Of a stretch of DNA of 34,510 nucleotides, positions 23,976 to 31,713 are shown piece by piece. The notes under the pieces are model-generated. The model was given only the letters and a program-made list of their open reading frames with translations. It ran no database searches and was not told the origin of the DNA. The stretch covers positions 1-34,510 of the forward strand of contig JBAYVN010000018.1 of the NCBI GenBank assembly GCA_041674525.1. Direction: 5' to 3'. The DNA is from SHYQ01 sp041674525. Its GTDB lineage: Bacteria > Chloroflexota > Dehalococcoidia > UBA2979. A program made the position numbers and the translations under genes. Position 1 is the first letter of the stretch. Every line of letters starts with the position of its first letter.

Positions 23976-24590
23976 TTATGCGCGAACGCCGGGCGACGCA
24001 CGGAAGTATGCACCGCCAGCACATCCCCGGCAGAGCACGGCATCCCAGCGGATCACCTGCCGGCCGTTCATGATCTCCTCAGCGCACGCCGAGCATTCGA
24101 CGCGGACGCCCGCGCGTCCCATCAGCGCCGTGAGGTCCTCGAGCAGCTCGACGGGCGTGACCTCGAGCAGCTCGTGCGCCGGCATCGCGGCGTACCCGGC
24201 CAGCTGCGCGTAGTAACGCCGGGACTCCTCCGGCGCGTAGCGGGCCGCCGCCTGGCGGATGCCCGCCCGCGGCGCGATCCTCACCGCCCGCCCGTCCGTG
24301 ACGTCGACGAAGACCGCGGCGACCTTCCCGTAATCGTGGACGCGCAGCGTGCGATGCCCCACCGCGCACCCCGTCGCCGCCTCGATGCCGTCGACGAAGC
24401 AGCCGTCCGTCTCGACGAACGCCAGGAGCCGGCGCTCCACGGGATCGGGGTCGAACCCCAGCGCTTCGACGCCAGCAAGCCCGATGCGCACGCCGAGCAC
24501 CTGCCGGGGACAGAGCCGCCCGTGGCGCTCGGCGCTGGCGTCAAGCGCCTGCTGCAGGCGTTCGCTGATCGGAACCGCGGCGAGCGTCAC
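23976..24590 (-). CDS. FmdE-family protein with C-terminal zinc ribbon
   Basis: 204 aa. The N-terminal FmdE domain shows H23 and C27 in ERHGRLCPRQVLG, then ETDGCFVDGIEAATGCAVG (C64, C75) and RVHDYGK. The C-terminus has a zinc ribbon with C166-x2-C169 and C187-x2-C190. The same domain order recurs in the second half of the next gene, so the two are diverged duplicates, one with MobB fused in front. GTG 24590 is preceded by GGGAGGTG. A role in supplying Mo or W (or its cofactor) to the catalytic subunit encoded just upstream is inferred from the family and position; no biochemical role is proven. Confidence 0.88.
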   Translation of the reverse strand: MTLAAVPISERLQQALDASAERHGRLCPRQVLGVRIGLAGVEALGFDPDPVERRLLAFVETDGCFVDGIEAATGCAVGHRTLRVHDYGKVAAVFVDVTDGRAVRIAPRAGIRQAAARYAPEESRRYYAQLAGYAAMPAHELLEVTPVELLEDLTALMGRAGVRVECSACAEEIMNGRQVIRWDAVLCRGCAGGAYFRASPGVRA

Positions 24591-24607
24591 CGGACACCTC
24601 CCGGCCT

Positions 24608-24642
24608 GGGTACGGCGCGGCGCGTTCCACCGCGCCGTACCC
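24608..24642 (-). promoter_or_regulatory. 13-bp perfect intercistronic hairpin
   Basis: GGGTACGGCGCGG (24608-24620) and CCGCGCCGTACCC (24630-24642) are perfect complements with a 9-base loop. It fills most of the gap between the stop of the catalytic-subunit gene (24654) and the ribosome site of the FmdE gene. There is no T-run, so an mRNA-stabilising or processing stem, or partial attenuator, is more likely than a full terminator. Confidence 0.75.
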
Positions 24643-24653
24643 GAGTCCCTTCG

Positions 24654-27242
24654 TTACGCCTTCGTGATCCGAACACACGTCTCTTTGTGCAACGCCTGAC
24701 CCGAGATCGGGTCACCCTTGATCGGGCGGAGCCCGCTGTCACTCGTGCCGCGCCCCTTGGCGTTCTTGCCCAGGGCGGTGTGACCCCAGCCGTGCTGCAA
24801 CCCGACCACCTCCGGGTGCATTCGCTCGGTGGTGTGCACCGTGGCCTTCACCTTGCCATGCGGCGATTCCACCCACACCTCGTCACCATCGGCGACCGAG
24901 AGACCCGCAGCGGTATCCGGGTGGATCATCAGCGGCCCGCTGCGCTTGATCTCCAGCAGCCACGGGTTGTTCTGGGTCCGCGTGTGAGTGTGGCTCGCTT
25001 CCTTCCAGTTGATCAGGAAGAGCGGGAACTCCTTCGACGGCTGCCAGTCGCGCGGCGCGTACACGGGAAGCGGATCGACAGGCTTCCCGTCTGCGTCCTT
25101 CTTGCCCTCGAGCGCCTTCGTGTAGAACTCCACGCGCCGGCTTGCCGTGGAGAAGCCCTTCATCACCTTGCCACCCACGACCACACCGATGACCACGCCC
25201 CCGGCGGTCTTGTCCTTGTCGTAGACAAGCGTCCCGTCGGGTCGCGTCGCGCCGGGCGCCGGCGCAGCACCTGCCGCCGGAGCACCTGCTGGTGCAGCAC
25301 CCGCCGCCGGAGCAGCCGGTGCGGTGTCATAGAACGCCGTCGCCAGGGCTGTGGCGGATACGGGGACGGCGTACTTCTCGTACGCGGTGCCGATCTTGTC
25401 GACCCACGTTGCGCCCGGCAACGCCTTGTGCTGCTCAAGGGTGAGCCCGGAGGCGCCTTCCTTCAGCTCCTTGGACAACTGCTCTTCGTACCACGCGGTC
25501 AGATCCTGCACCGGCTGGCCGGAGACAGCGCCCAGGTTGAAGAAGTCCTTGCCGCTCTTGTCTTTCAGCCCGAGCTTCCGCCCAAGCGCCGCGACGAACT
25601 CGTATTCCGCCAGCTGGCCGAAGATCGGCTTCACCACCGGCTGGCGAAGTCCGATCACGGACCAGGTCACCCAGTGGCTGTTCACGTCGTACCGCTCGAG
25701 GTATGTCGTGCCCGGGATGACGTAGTCGGCCAGCATCGCCGTCTCGCTCATCATCGTGTCCACGACGACGAGCGTCTCCAGCTTCGCCAGCGCCTTCGCG
25801 ACATTCTGCGAGCCCGGGACCGACTTCATGACGTTCTGGAAGACCAGGACGCCGATCTTCGGCTGGTACGGCCCCTTGCCCTCAGCGAGGTTGGCAAAGG
25901 TCTGCGTGTAGACCCCGGAGCTGTGCCCGAGGGGGTACTTCGACTTCTCATCGAAGCGGGGCTGCTTCAGTGTTGCGGCCGCGCTGGCGTCGGCCTGGGC
26001 CTGCGAATACTTCGACCCGCGCTTGTCGGGGATCATCATCCCGCCGGGGCGGTCGAACGAGCCGATCAACGCGTTCAGGAGGGCGATCGCCCGCCCGCCC
26101 TGCACACCGTTGGAGTTCTGGCCGGGGCCGCTCCAGACGTCGATCAACGCCGGCTTGGTGGTCGCCACTTCTCGCGCGATCCGCTCGATGGTGGCTGCCT
26201 TGATGGTGGTGATCTTCTCGGCCCACTCCGGCGTCTTGTCCTTGACATACGCGGAGAACTGGTCAAAGCCGACGGTCCACTGGGCGACGAAGTTCTTGTC
26301 GTGGAGATTGTCGCGGATGATCACGTGCGCCATGGCCAGTGCCAACGCGCCGTCCGTGCCCGGCCGCACCGCCAGCCACTCGCTCGCTCGCGCGGCGGTG
26401 TCTGACATGTACGGATCCACGACCACCAGCTTCGCGCCCCCCTCGAGTGCCCGCGTGATGATGCGGGGGAGGTGGACCCACTTGATCGCCGAGGTCGGGT
26501 TCCAGCCGAAGAGCATCACGTACTTCGACTGCAGGAAGTCGGCCAGCGGTCGCTCGTGCCCCATCACGGCGATGAACGACGCCTTGCGAGATACGTCGCA
26601 GAGGTTCGCGTGGTTGGAGTAGTTCGGCGTGCCGTAGAGCGCGCAGAAGTCCTGCTGCGGGTGCGTGAACGAGTGGTCCTCGCTGAGCCAGAGGAGCTTG
26701 TGCGCCTCACCCCCGTCACGCAGGGTCTTCATCTTGGCGGCGATCTCGGAAACCGCCTGGTCCCAGGTGATCTCCTGCCACTTCGGGTCGGCGCCCTCCG
26801 ACTTATCGGGGTTCGTGCGCTTCAGCGGCTTCTTGACGCGCTCCGGGTCATAGAGGGCCATGATGCCCGCGTTGCCCTTCGGGCAGATCGCGCCGCCCTC
26901 CTTGCAGCCTTTCTCGACGGTGTACCCGTCGAGCCAGTCGGAGGAGATGTTGGTGTAGTTGTTCGGGTTCCAGTTGTTCGGCTCGATCTTGTCGACGACG
27001 CCGTCCACCACGTGAACCATGATCCCGCATTGACCGCCGCACATGTTGCAGCAGCTGGGGATCCACTTGCCCGCCTGCCGGCCCCACTGTGCGGCGCCCT
27101 CGGCGTTCGCGACGAGTGCGTGCTCGCCGGAACGCGTGCCGACGCCGGACACCGCCGCCGCCGCTGCGACGCCCACGGTCGCTCCGGCGCCCAGCTTGAT
27201 CAGGCGCCTGCGCCCGATCTGGTTGTCGTTGTCGTTAGACAC
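24654..27242 (-). CDS. Mo/W-bisPGD oxidoreductase catalytic subunit, Tat-exported (polysulfide/thiosulfate/tetrathionate/arsenate reductase type)
   Basis: 862 aa. The Tat leader is GRRRLIKLGAG (R11-R13) with an Ala-rich hydrophobic segment, so the enzyme works outside the membrane. The N-terminal [4Fe-4S] site is likely C65, C68, C72 and C120. C215 in SNHANLCDVSRKAS sits where the metal ligand is expected, which would make it a Cys-ligated enzyme. The C-terminal cofactor domain contains LQHGWGH. The DMSO-reductase family length and order fit. An Ala/Pro/Gly linker (641-665) interrupts the region before the last domain. GTG 27242 overlaps the end of the NrfD gene by 8 bases and has GGAGGAGG upstream. 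With the FeS and NrfD subunits it forms a quinone-coupled complex. Substrate is not decided by sequence alone; sulfur oxyanions or arsenic are the leading options, in either redox direction. Confidence 0.92.
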   Translation of the reverse strand: MSNDNDNQIGRRRLIKLGAGATVGVAAAAAVSGVGTRSGEHALVANAEGAAQWGRQAGKWIPSCCNMCGGQCGIMVHVVDGVVDKIEPNNWNPNNYTNISSDWLDGYTVEKGCKEGGAICPKGNAGIMALYDPERVKKPLKRTNPDKSEGADPKWQEITWDQAVSEIAAKMKTLRDGGEAHKLLWLSEDHSFTHPQQDFCALYGTPNYSNHANLCDVSRKASFIAVMGHERPLADFLQSKYVMLFGWNPTSAIKWVHLPRIITRALEGGAKLVVVDPYMSDTAARASEWLAVRPGTDGALALAMAHVIIRDNLHDKNFVAQWTVGFDQFSAYVKDKTPEWAEKITTIKAATIERIAREVATTKPALIDVWSGPGQNSNGVQGGRAIALLNALIGSFDRPGGMMIPDKRGSKYSQAQADASAAATLKQPRFDEKSKYPLGHSSGVYTQTFANLAEGKGPYQPKIGVLVFQNVMKSVPGSQNVAKALAKLETLVVVDTMMSETAMLADYVIPGTTYLERYDVNSHWVTWSVIGLRQPVVKPIFGQLAEYEFVAALGRKLGLKDKSGKDFFNLGAVSGQPVQDLTAWYEEQLSKELKEGASGLTLEQHKALPGATWVDKIGTAYEKYAVPVSATALATAFYDTAPAAPAAGAAPAGAPAAGAAPAPGATRPDGTLVYDKDKTAGGVVIGVVVGGKVMKGFSTASRRVEFYTKALEGKKDADGKPVDPLPVYAPRDWQPSKEFPLFLINWKEASHTHTRTQNNPWLLEIKRSGPLMIHPDTAAGLSVADGDEVWVESPHGKVKATVHTTERMHPEVVGLQHGWGHTALGKNAKGRGTSDSGLRPIKGDPISGQALHKETCVRITKA

Positions 27243-28479
27243 GAGACACCTCCTCCGCCGCCGTACCCTCGTGGTTCGGCAGCAGCCACTCGCCGATCCC
27301 GAACGCGATCAGACCGAGCCCCACGATGCCGGTGGTGAACAGCCACTCCATCACGCTGGGCACGTAGTCGGTCGTGACGCGCGCGGACTCGAACGCGGCG
27401 CTGATGCCCACGACCTGCTCCGAGGCCAGGCCGGGGATGACGATGTTGAGACGCACGGCCAGGAACCCGATGACGATCAGCCCGCAGGCGATCGCCACGA
27501 ACCGGGCGTCGCGACGCGTGGGCAGCACGAGGATCGCCAGCGGGAGCAGCGTCCCCACGCCCAGCTGCCAGATCCAGAACACCCACCAGTACGGCCCGGC
27601 GTAGATCAGCTTCAGGTTCTGCACCTGCCCCTGGGCGTTGCCGTAGAAGCCGGTCAGCGTCTCGGAGAGCATGAAGAGCAGATCCAGCAGGACCAGGCCC
27701 AGCACCAGTGTCCCGAGCGCCACCACCGTGTCACGGTTGCGCCGGAGGCCGTCCTGGAAGATCGCGCTGATCAGGGCGAGCAGCGCGCCGCCGCTGGCGA
27801 GCGCGGATACCAGGAAGAGGATCGGGAAGAGCCCGCCGTGCCAGCCGGGCCGCGCGGACACCACGCCGAAGAGCGACCCGACACCACCATGGAACATGAT
27901 GGCCAGCGGCACGCCGATCGTGGCGAGCACGCGTACCACCCGCGTGTCGGCGGCGCGCGCCGCCTCGGACGTGTCGTGATTCCCCAGCGCCAGGATGCGA
28001 TACAGTGACGCGCGCCCGCTGGTGCCCCGGCCGCCCACCACGAAGTCATGCCGCAGCACGAACCAGAGCTCGAGCAGGATCAACACGAAGTAGGCCGTGT
28101 ACAGCCAGATCATCCACGCCATGGGCGAGATGAAGTTCGGGTACACCAGGACGTGCCACGCGCGGAACGAGTGCCCCAGGTCCGCGGCGATCGAGAGCAG
28201 CGCGAGGAGGAGCGTGACGACCGCGCTGTAGAGCGCCAGCCGGCCGACCTGCTCGAACTGCTTGACCCGGAAGACGTACACGAGCGACGAGACCAGGAAG
28301 CTCCCGGCGCTCAACCCGATGAAGTAGATGTACGCGGCCACCCACAGCCCCCACGGAACCAGGTTGCCGTAGTTCGCGTTGTCGTGTCCGTGCGCGATGC
28401 GGTCGTACCAGGCCCAGGAGCCCGCCGCGATGGCGGCGATTCCCGCGACCCAGAAGATCAATTTCAGGTTCTTGGCCAT
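27235..28479 (-). CDS. NrfD/PsrC-family membrane quinone-interacting subunit
   Basis: 414 aa with about ten hydrophobic segments, among them LIFWVAGIAAIAAGSW, LVPWGLWVAAYIYFIGLSAG, PMAWMIWLYTAYFVLILLEL and VMEWLFTTGIVGLGLIAFG. Family members anchor molybdoenzyme complexes and exchange electrons with quinones. The longer ten-helix form, rather than the eight-helix PsrC form, resembles TtrC/ActC/QrcD-like members; helix counting is by eye. ATG 28479 follows GGGGG 16 bases after the FeS gene stop, and its end overlaps the catalytic gene by 8 bases. The three genes are therefore tightly coupled in the order FeS, membrane, catalytic. Confidence 0.92.
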   Translation of the reverse strand: MAKNLKLIFWVAGIAAIAAGSWAWYDRIAHGHDNANYGNLVPWGLWVAAYIYFIGLSAGSFLVSSLVYVFRVKQFEQVGRLALYSAVVTLLLALLSIAADLGHSFRAWHVLVYPNFISPMAWMIWLYTAYFVLILLELWFVLRHDFVVGGRGTSGRASLYRILALGNHDTSEAARAADTRVVRVLATIGVPLAIMFHGGVGSLFGVVSARPGWHGGLFPILFLVSALASGGALLALISAIFQDGLRRNRDTVVALGTLVLGLVLLDLLFMLSETLTGFYGNAQGQVQNLKLIYAGPYWWVFWIWQLGVGTLLPLAILVLPTRRDARFVAIACGLIVIGFLAVRLNIVIPGLASEQVVGISAAFESARVTTDYVPSVMEWLFTTGIVGLGLIAFGIGEWLLPNHEGTAAEEVSRV

Positions 28480-28495
28480 CAGCGGATCCCCCTCG

Positions 28496-29353
28496 TCACA
28501 GCAGGTAGTAGACGTTGGGCTCGGTGCCCAGCTCTTCCTTCAGACGGACGGGTTGCCGCTGCGTGAGCAGCCGCGACACCGCGCTGTCCGGGTCGTTGAA
28601 GTCACCGAAGAAGATCGCCTTGCCGGTGCAGGTCTTCGCGCATGCCGGCCAGCGCCCGGCGGCCTGGTCGTAGTTGCCCTGCTCGTCCTGCAGGTGCACG
28701 CAGAACGTGCACTTCCTGACGTTGCCGATGGGCGACGTCTCAGGCTCGCGCACGCGGAACTGCCGGTACTCGGGCGAGGGCACCGCCGCGTACGGCGTCT
28801 TCTCCGCCACGGCCGCGTAGTTCTCACCGAAGTCGAAGTACCGCGCCTGATACGGGCAGGCCACCATGCAGTACCGGCAGCCGATGCACCGGTCGTAGTC
28901 CACGACCACGATGCCGTCCTGCTTGCGCTTGAAGGTCGCCCCCACAGGGCACGCTGACACGCACGGCGGGTTTTCGCAGTGGAAGCACGGCTTGGTCATG
29001 AAGAGGGGGCGGTCGCCTGGCCGCTCCCCGAAGCCGTTCTCGACCACCACGGTGTACGAGACGCCCGGCGGCGTCTTGTTCTCCGACTTGCACGCAACCA
29101 TGCAGGCCTTGCAGCCGACGCAGCGCCGGGTGTCGATCACCATCCCGTAGCGCTTGGTCTGCTTCGCGTCGGCCGCCGCCGCCGCCGGGGCAAGGAGCGG
29201 AGCGAACTGGCTCCCGGACGCGATGGCCACCGCCAGCGAGGCAGCGCCGATCTTGAGCAGGCGCTCGACGACTTCCCGGCGGTCCACGGTGGCGCCGCCG
29301 GCGGGCTCAGGCGCCTCGCCGGGGGTTCCAGATGACTCAGGTGCGAGTGTCAC
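28496..29353 (-). CDS. Four-cluster [4Fe-4S] electron-transfer subunit (TtrB/PsrB/DmsB-like) with Tat-like leader
   Basis: 285 aa; passes electrons between the membrane subunit and the molybdenum site. Sixteen cysteines form four groups: C78/81/84/88, C123/126/131/135, C156/159/162/166 and C215/218/238/242, the standard arrangement of this subunit. The N-terminal DRREVVERLLKIG plus Ala-rich stretch (R25-R26) is a twin-arginine-type leader, as in TtrB. Many relatives have no leader and hitch-hike with the catalytic subunit; here both appear to carry one. GTG 29353 has GGAGG 7 bases upstream. It is the first gene of the enzyme operon, after a 301-base regulatory region. Confidence 0.93.
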   Translation of the reverse strand: MTLAPESSGTPGEAPEPAGGATVDRREVVERLLKIGAASLAVAIASGSQFAPLLAPAAAAADAKQTKRYGMVIDTRRCVGCKACMVACKSENKTPPGVSYTVVVENGFGERPGDRPLFMTKPCFHCENPPCVSACPVGATFKRKQDGIVVVDYDRCIGCRYCMVACPYQARYFDFGENYAAVAEKTPYAAVPSPEYRQFRVREPETSPIGNVRKCTFCVHLQDEQGNYDQAAGRWPACAKTCTGKAIFFGDFNDPDSAVSRLLTQRQPVRLKEELGTEPNVYYLL

Positions 29354-29472
29354 GAACGGTCCTCCGTTCCGCTGCCCTGCACGTCCGGCCGCAACGAACG
29401 GGGGTGCGAACGTGTACCGGCTACGTGGTCATGAAATAAGCCGCTCGCGCGCGGGGGGTGGTGCATCCTCGC

Positions 29473-29516
29473 TCCTTCGTGCCTGTGTGGACATGCAGCA
29501 TTCACAGCACGAAGGA
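29473..29516 (-). promoter_or_regulatory. Large stem-loop in the operon leader
   Basis: TCCTTCGTGC (29473-29482) pairs perfectly with GCACGAAGGA (29507-29516). After a one-base bulge TGTG/CACA (29484-29487, 29503-29506) extends the stem to 14 pairs, closing a 15-base loop. It lies about 120 bases before the FeS-subunit start. A leader RNA element or a wide operator is possible; it did not match the Moco riboswitch as I remember it. Confidence 0.55.
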
Positions 29517-29568
29517 TCGTCCCCGGGGGCGTTAGGGAGATCGGCGAAACTGGTCGGGATGCGTCGCC

Positions 29569-29590
29569 ACTTGTGCTGATCTTCACAAGT
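29569..29590. promoter_or_regulatory. CRP/FNR-superfamily-like binding site
   Basis: ACTTGTG and CACAAGT form a perfect 7-bp inverted repeat with an 8-base spacer. Aligned to the CRP consensus TGTGA-N6-TCACA it differs at a single base (TGTGC on the left of the plus strand). Control by a CRP/FNR-type factor, for example in response to oxygen, is inferred. Confidence 0.5.
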
Positions 29591-29616
29591 CGGGGCTTAC
29601 GCAAGAAGAGCGCCCA

Positions 29617-29656
29617 GGGGATGCATAGCATCCCCACAATCCGTGATGCACGGATT
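29617..29656 (-). terminator. Two tandem 8-3-8 hairpins at the end of the response-regulator gene
   Basis: GGGGATGC-ATA-GCATCCCC (29617-29635) and AATCCGTG-ATG-CACGGATT (29638-29656) are each perfect 8-bp inverted repeats with a 3-base spacer, separated by two bases. The second overlaps the stop codon of the response regulator. On the minus strand the pair is followed by a pyrimidine-rich CTCTTCTTGC. Most simply they terminate the sensor transcript, but their centres are 21 bp apart, so paired operators are also possible. Confidence 0.55.
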
Positions 29657-30332
29657 ACCTAGCTGTCGGCTCCATGTACCCGTGATGGATCGCGTACTGG
29701 ACGATCTGGGCACGGCCCTTCAGTCCCAGCTTCCGCATGAGGTGCGTGCGGTGCGTCTCCACGGTGCTCACGCCGACGCCGAGTTGGTCGGCAATCTGTT
29801 GTCCGGAGTATCCCAGCGCCGTCAGCTTCAGCACCTGCTCCTCCCGCGCGCTGAGCGCGGGCGTGGACTCGCTGCACTTCCGTTCCTCCGTTGTGGCGGA
29901 CGGCGTGCGGTGGACGAAGAGGTCCATGAGTGAACGCATCAGCGTGCCGTCCACCAGCGCGCCACCGCGCTGGGCCGCGCGAATGGCGTCCACGAGCGCC
30001 GAGTCCGCCGCCGCCTTGAGCACGTAGCCCGCGACGCCGATCTCCACCAGCTGGCGGAAGTACTCGTGGTCGTCGTACACGGTGAGAATGACGATGTGGA
30101 TCCCGGGAACGTGGGCCAGCAGCTCGCGGGCGACCTCCAGGCCGTTCCTGCCGGGCATGCCGATGTCCAGCACGAGGACGTCCGGGAGCAGGTCCAGCGC
30201 CAGCCGGACGGCCTCGTCCCCGTCGGCGGCCTCCCCGACCAGCTCGAAGTCGGGCTCGCGCTCCAGGATGTGGCGCAGCCCGGCCCGCACCACGGCATGG
30301 TCGTCTGCGATCAGGATGCGGGTGGCCGTCAC
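29655..30332 (-). CDS. NarL/FixJ-type response regulator
   Basis: 225 aa. Receiver domain: D10-D11, phosphoacceptor D56 in LVLDIGMPG, T84 and K106. A LuxR-type helix-turn-helix at about 159-216 (LSAREEQVLKLTALGYSGQQIADQL, VSTVETHRTHLMRKL) should bind DNA as a dimer after phosphorylation. The linker is rather long and includes ERKCSEST. It starts at GTG 30332, overlapping the kinase stop by four bases (GTGA), so the two are co-translated. Its likely targets are the promoter of the molybdoenzyme operon immediately downstream and perhaps its own; this is inferred from position. Confidence 0.94.
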   Translation of the reverse strand: MTATRILIADDHAVVRAGLRHILEREPDFELVGEAADGDEAVRLALDLLPDVLVLDIGMPGRNGLEVARELLAHVPGIHIVILTVYDDHEYFRQLVEIGVAGYVLKAAADSALVDAIRAAQRGGALVDGTLMRSLMDLFVHRTPSATTEERKCSESTPALSAREEQVLKLTALGYSGQQIADQLGVGVSTVETHRTHLMRKLGLKGRAQIVQYAIHHGYMEPTAR

Positions 30333-31705
30333 GAAGTCACCTCCAGCGGAACCTCGACGAACACGGCGGTGCCCATCTCGCTGTTCGATTCGATGGTAAG
30401 GGTGCCCCCCACGAGCTGCGCGCGCTCTTCCATGCCGAGGAGCCCGAGCTTCGCTTCGGTGCGATCGCTTCTCAGCACCCGCGCTGCGTCGAACCCTGCG
30501 CCGTCATCCTCGACCACCAGCACGGCGACGGCCCCGCGCACGTTCAGGACCACGCTCACGTGGTGGGCGTTGGCATGCCGCGCGACGTTCGTGAGCGCCT
30601 CCTGCGCGATCCGGTAGAGCGCGGTCTCACATTCCGCCCGCAGCCGCACACCGACAAGCCCCTCCGCACTGAAATGCGCGTCGATCCCGTGTTCGCGCCC
30701 GAAGTCCTCAACGTAGGCGCGTAGCGCCGGTGCGAGCCCCAGGTCGTCCAGCGTGCTCGGGCGCAGGTCGCGCGCGAGGTGGCGCATCAGCTCCAGGGCC
30801 TCCCCCGCCTGCACGCGCAGCCCCGCGGTGAGCGTCGCCACTTCGGGGGAGCCGGACGCCCGATCCACGCGCGCCAGCCCCATCACCAGCGAGGAGAGCG
30901 CCTGTCCCGCGTCATCGTGCAACTCGCGCGCGATGCGGCGGCGCTCGTCCTCCTGGGCGGTGATCACCTGCGCGAGCAGCTGCCCGCGCTCCGCCTCCTT
31001 CTCGCGCAACCGCTCCGTCATGTCGTCGAACTCCCTGGCCAGTGCGCCGACATCGGGGTGGTCGTACAGGCTCCCGTGGTCGGCCGGGCGACCTCGGCCG
31101 ACCGCCCGCGCGAGATCGGCGAGGCGCGCGATGGGCCGCGTCAGCACGGTCGCCACGGCGTAGCTCACCATCAGCCCGACCCCCAGCGTCGCCGCGGTGA
31201 GCCCCAGCAGGTTCGTGGTCAACGCATCCACCCGCGTATCCAGCCGCCGCGTGGCGAGACCGATGCGGAGCACGCCCAGCCGACCCTGCTGCAGCTGGTA
31301 CGCGAGGTCGCGCACGTGCCCCTCGTCGGTATCGAGCAACGCGAACGAGTACCCCGCCCCGCCGGGGATGGGATTTGCGACGCGCAGCCCCTGCGGGACC
31401 CGGGTGCCGAGGGTGCTCAGCCGCACCTCCCCCTGCGAGTCCAGGAGCATGACGTAGCGCACGTCCGGATCGGCAGTCTCCAGCGCCGTGAAGATGCGGT
31501 GCAGACCGAATAGGTCGTTCGTCAGGAAGCCCTCGGTCGCATCCACCTCCAGGTCGCGCGCGATGGAGAGGCTCCGCCGGTCGAGCTCGTCGTGGGAGAT
31601 GCTGGCGAGCGTCAGCCGGGCGTGCACCGTCCCGGCCAGCCCGAGGATCACGATCGGGAGGCCGATGGCGAGGATCATCTTCGTGCGCAGACGCAGGTGT
31701 CGCAT
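30329..31705 (-). CDS. NarX/HisKA_3-type sensor histidine kinase with HAMP domain
   Basis: 458 aa. TM1 about 8-28, an extracytoplasmic region of about 135 residues, TM2 about 165-188, then HAMP (TRPIARLADLARAVGRG onward). The dimerisation motif RRRIARELHDDAGQALS carries the phospho-His near residue 263. The HATPase region has QEALTNVARHA, VEDDGAGFD and LGLLGMEERA. ATG 31705 lies 8 bases after the stop of the binding-protein gene, with GGGGGG overlapping that stop, so the genes are coupled. The frame is open far upstream (to 33001), but that part is antiparallel noise inside the neighbouring gene. It probably reads the state of the PhnD-like lipoprotein next to it. Confidence 0.93.
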   Translation of the reverse strand: MRHLRLRTKMILAIGLPIVILGLAGTVHARLTLASISHDELDRRSLSIARDLEVDATEGFLTNDLFGLHRIFTALETADPDVRYVMLLDSQGEVRLSTLGTRVPQGLRVANPIPGGAGYSFALLDTDEGHVRDLAYQLQQGRLGVLRIGLATRRLDTRVDALTTNLLGLTAATLGVGLMVSYAVATVLTRPIARLADLARAVGRGRPADHGSLYDHPDVGALAREFDDMTERLREKEAERGQLLAQVITAQEDERRRIARELHDDAGQALSSLVMGLARVDRASGSPEVATLTAGLRVQAGEALELMRHLARDLRPSTLDDLGLAPALRAYVEDFGREHGIDAHFSAEGLVGVRLRAECETALYRIAQEALTNVARHANAHHVSVVLNVRGAVAVLVVEDDGAGFDAARVLRSDRTEAKLGLLGMEERAQLVGGTLTIESNSEMGTAVFVEVPLEVTS

Positions 31706-31713
31706 CCGCCCCC

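Larger units (their letters stand above)
29354..29654 (-). promoter_or_regulatory. 301-base upstream region of the molybdoenzyme operon
   Basis: No gene here. In the direction of transcription it contains tandem hairpins next to the response-regulator stop, a CRP/FNR-like palindrome, and a large stem-loop, each listed separately. A -10/-35 pair could not be placed with confidence. The size and density of symmetric elements suggest the operon is tightly controlled, presumably by the adjacent response regulator and one further factor. Confidence 0.6.

Noticed and set aside
23913..26405. 830-residue plus-strand frame across the FmdE and molybdoenzyme genes
   Set aside because: Antisense to three well-supported genes; composition is typical of GC-driven shadow frames.
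29354..29654. Molybdenum-cofactor riboswitch
   Set aside because: Stem-loops are present, but I could not find the conserved sequence features of the known Moco RNA; kept only as an unassigned structured leader.
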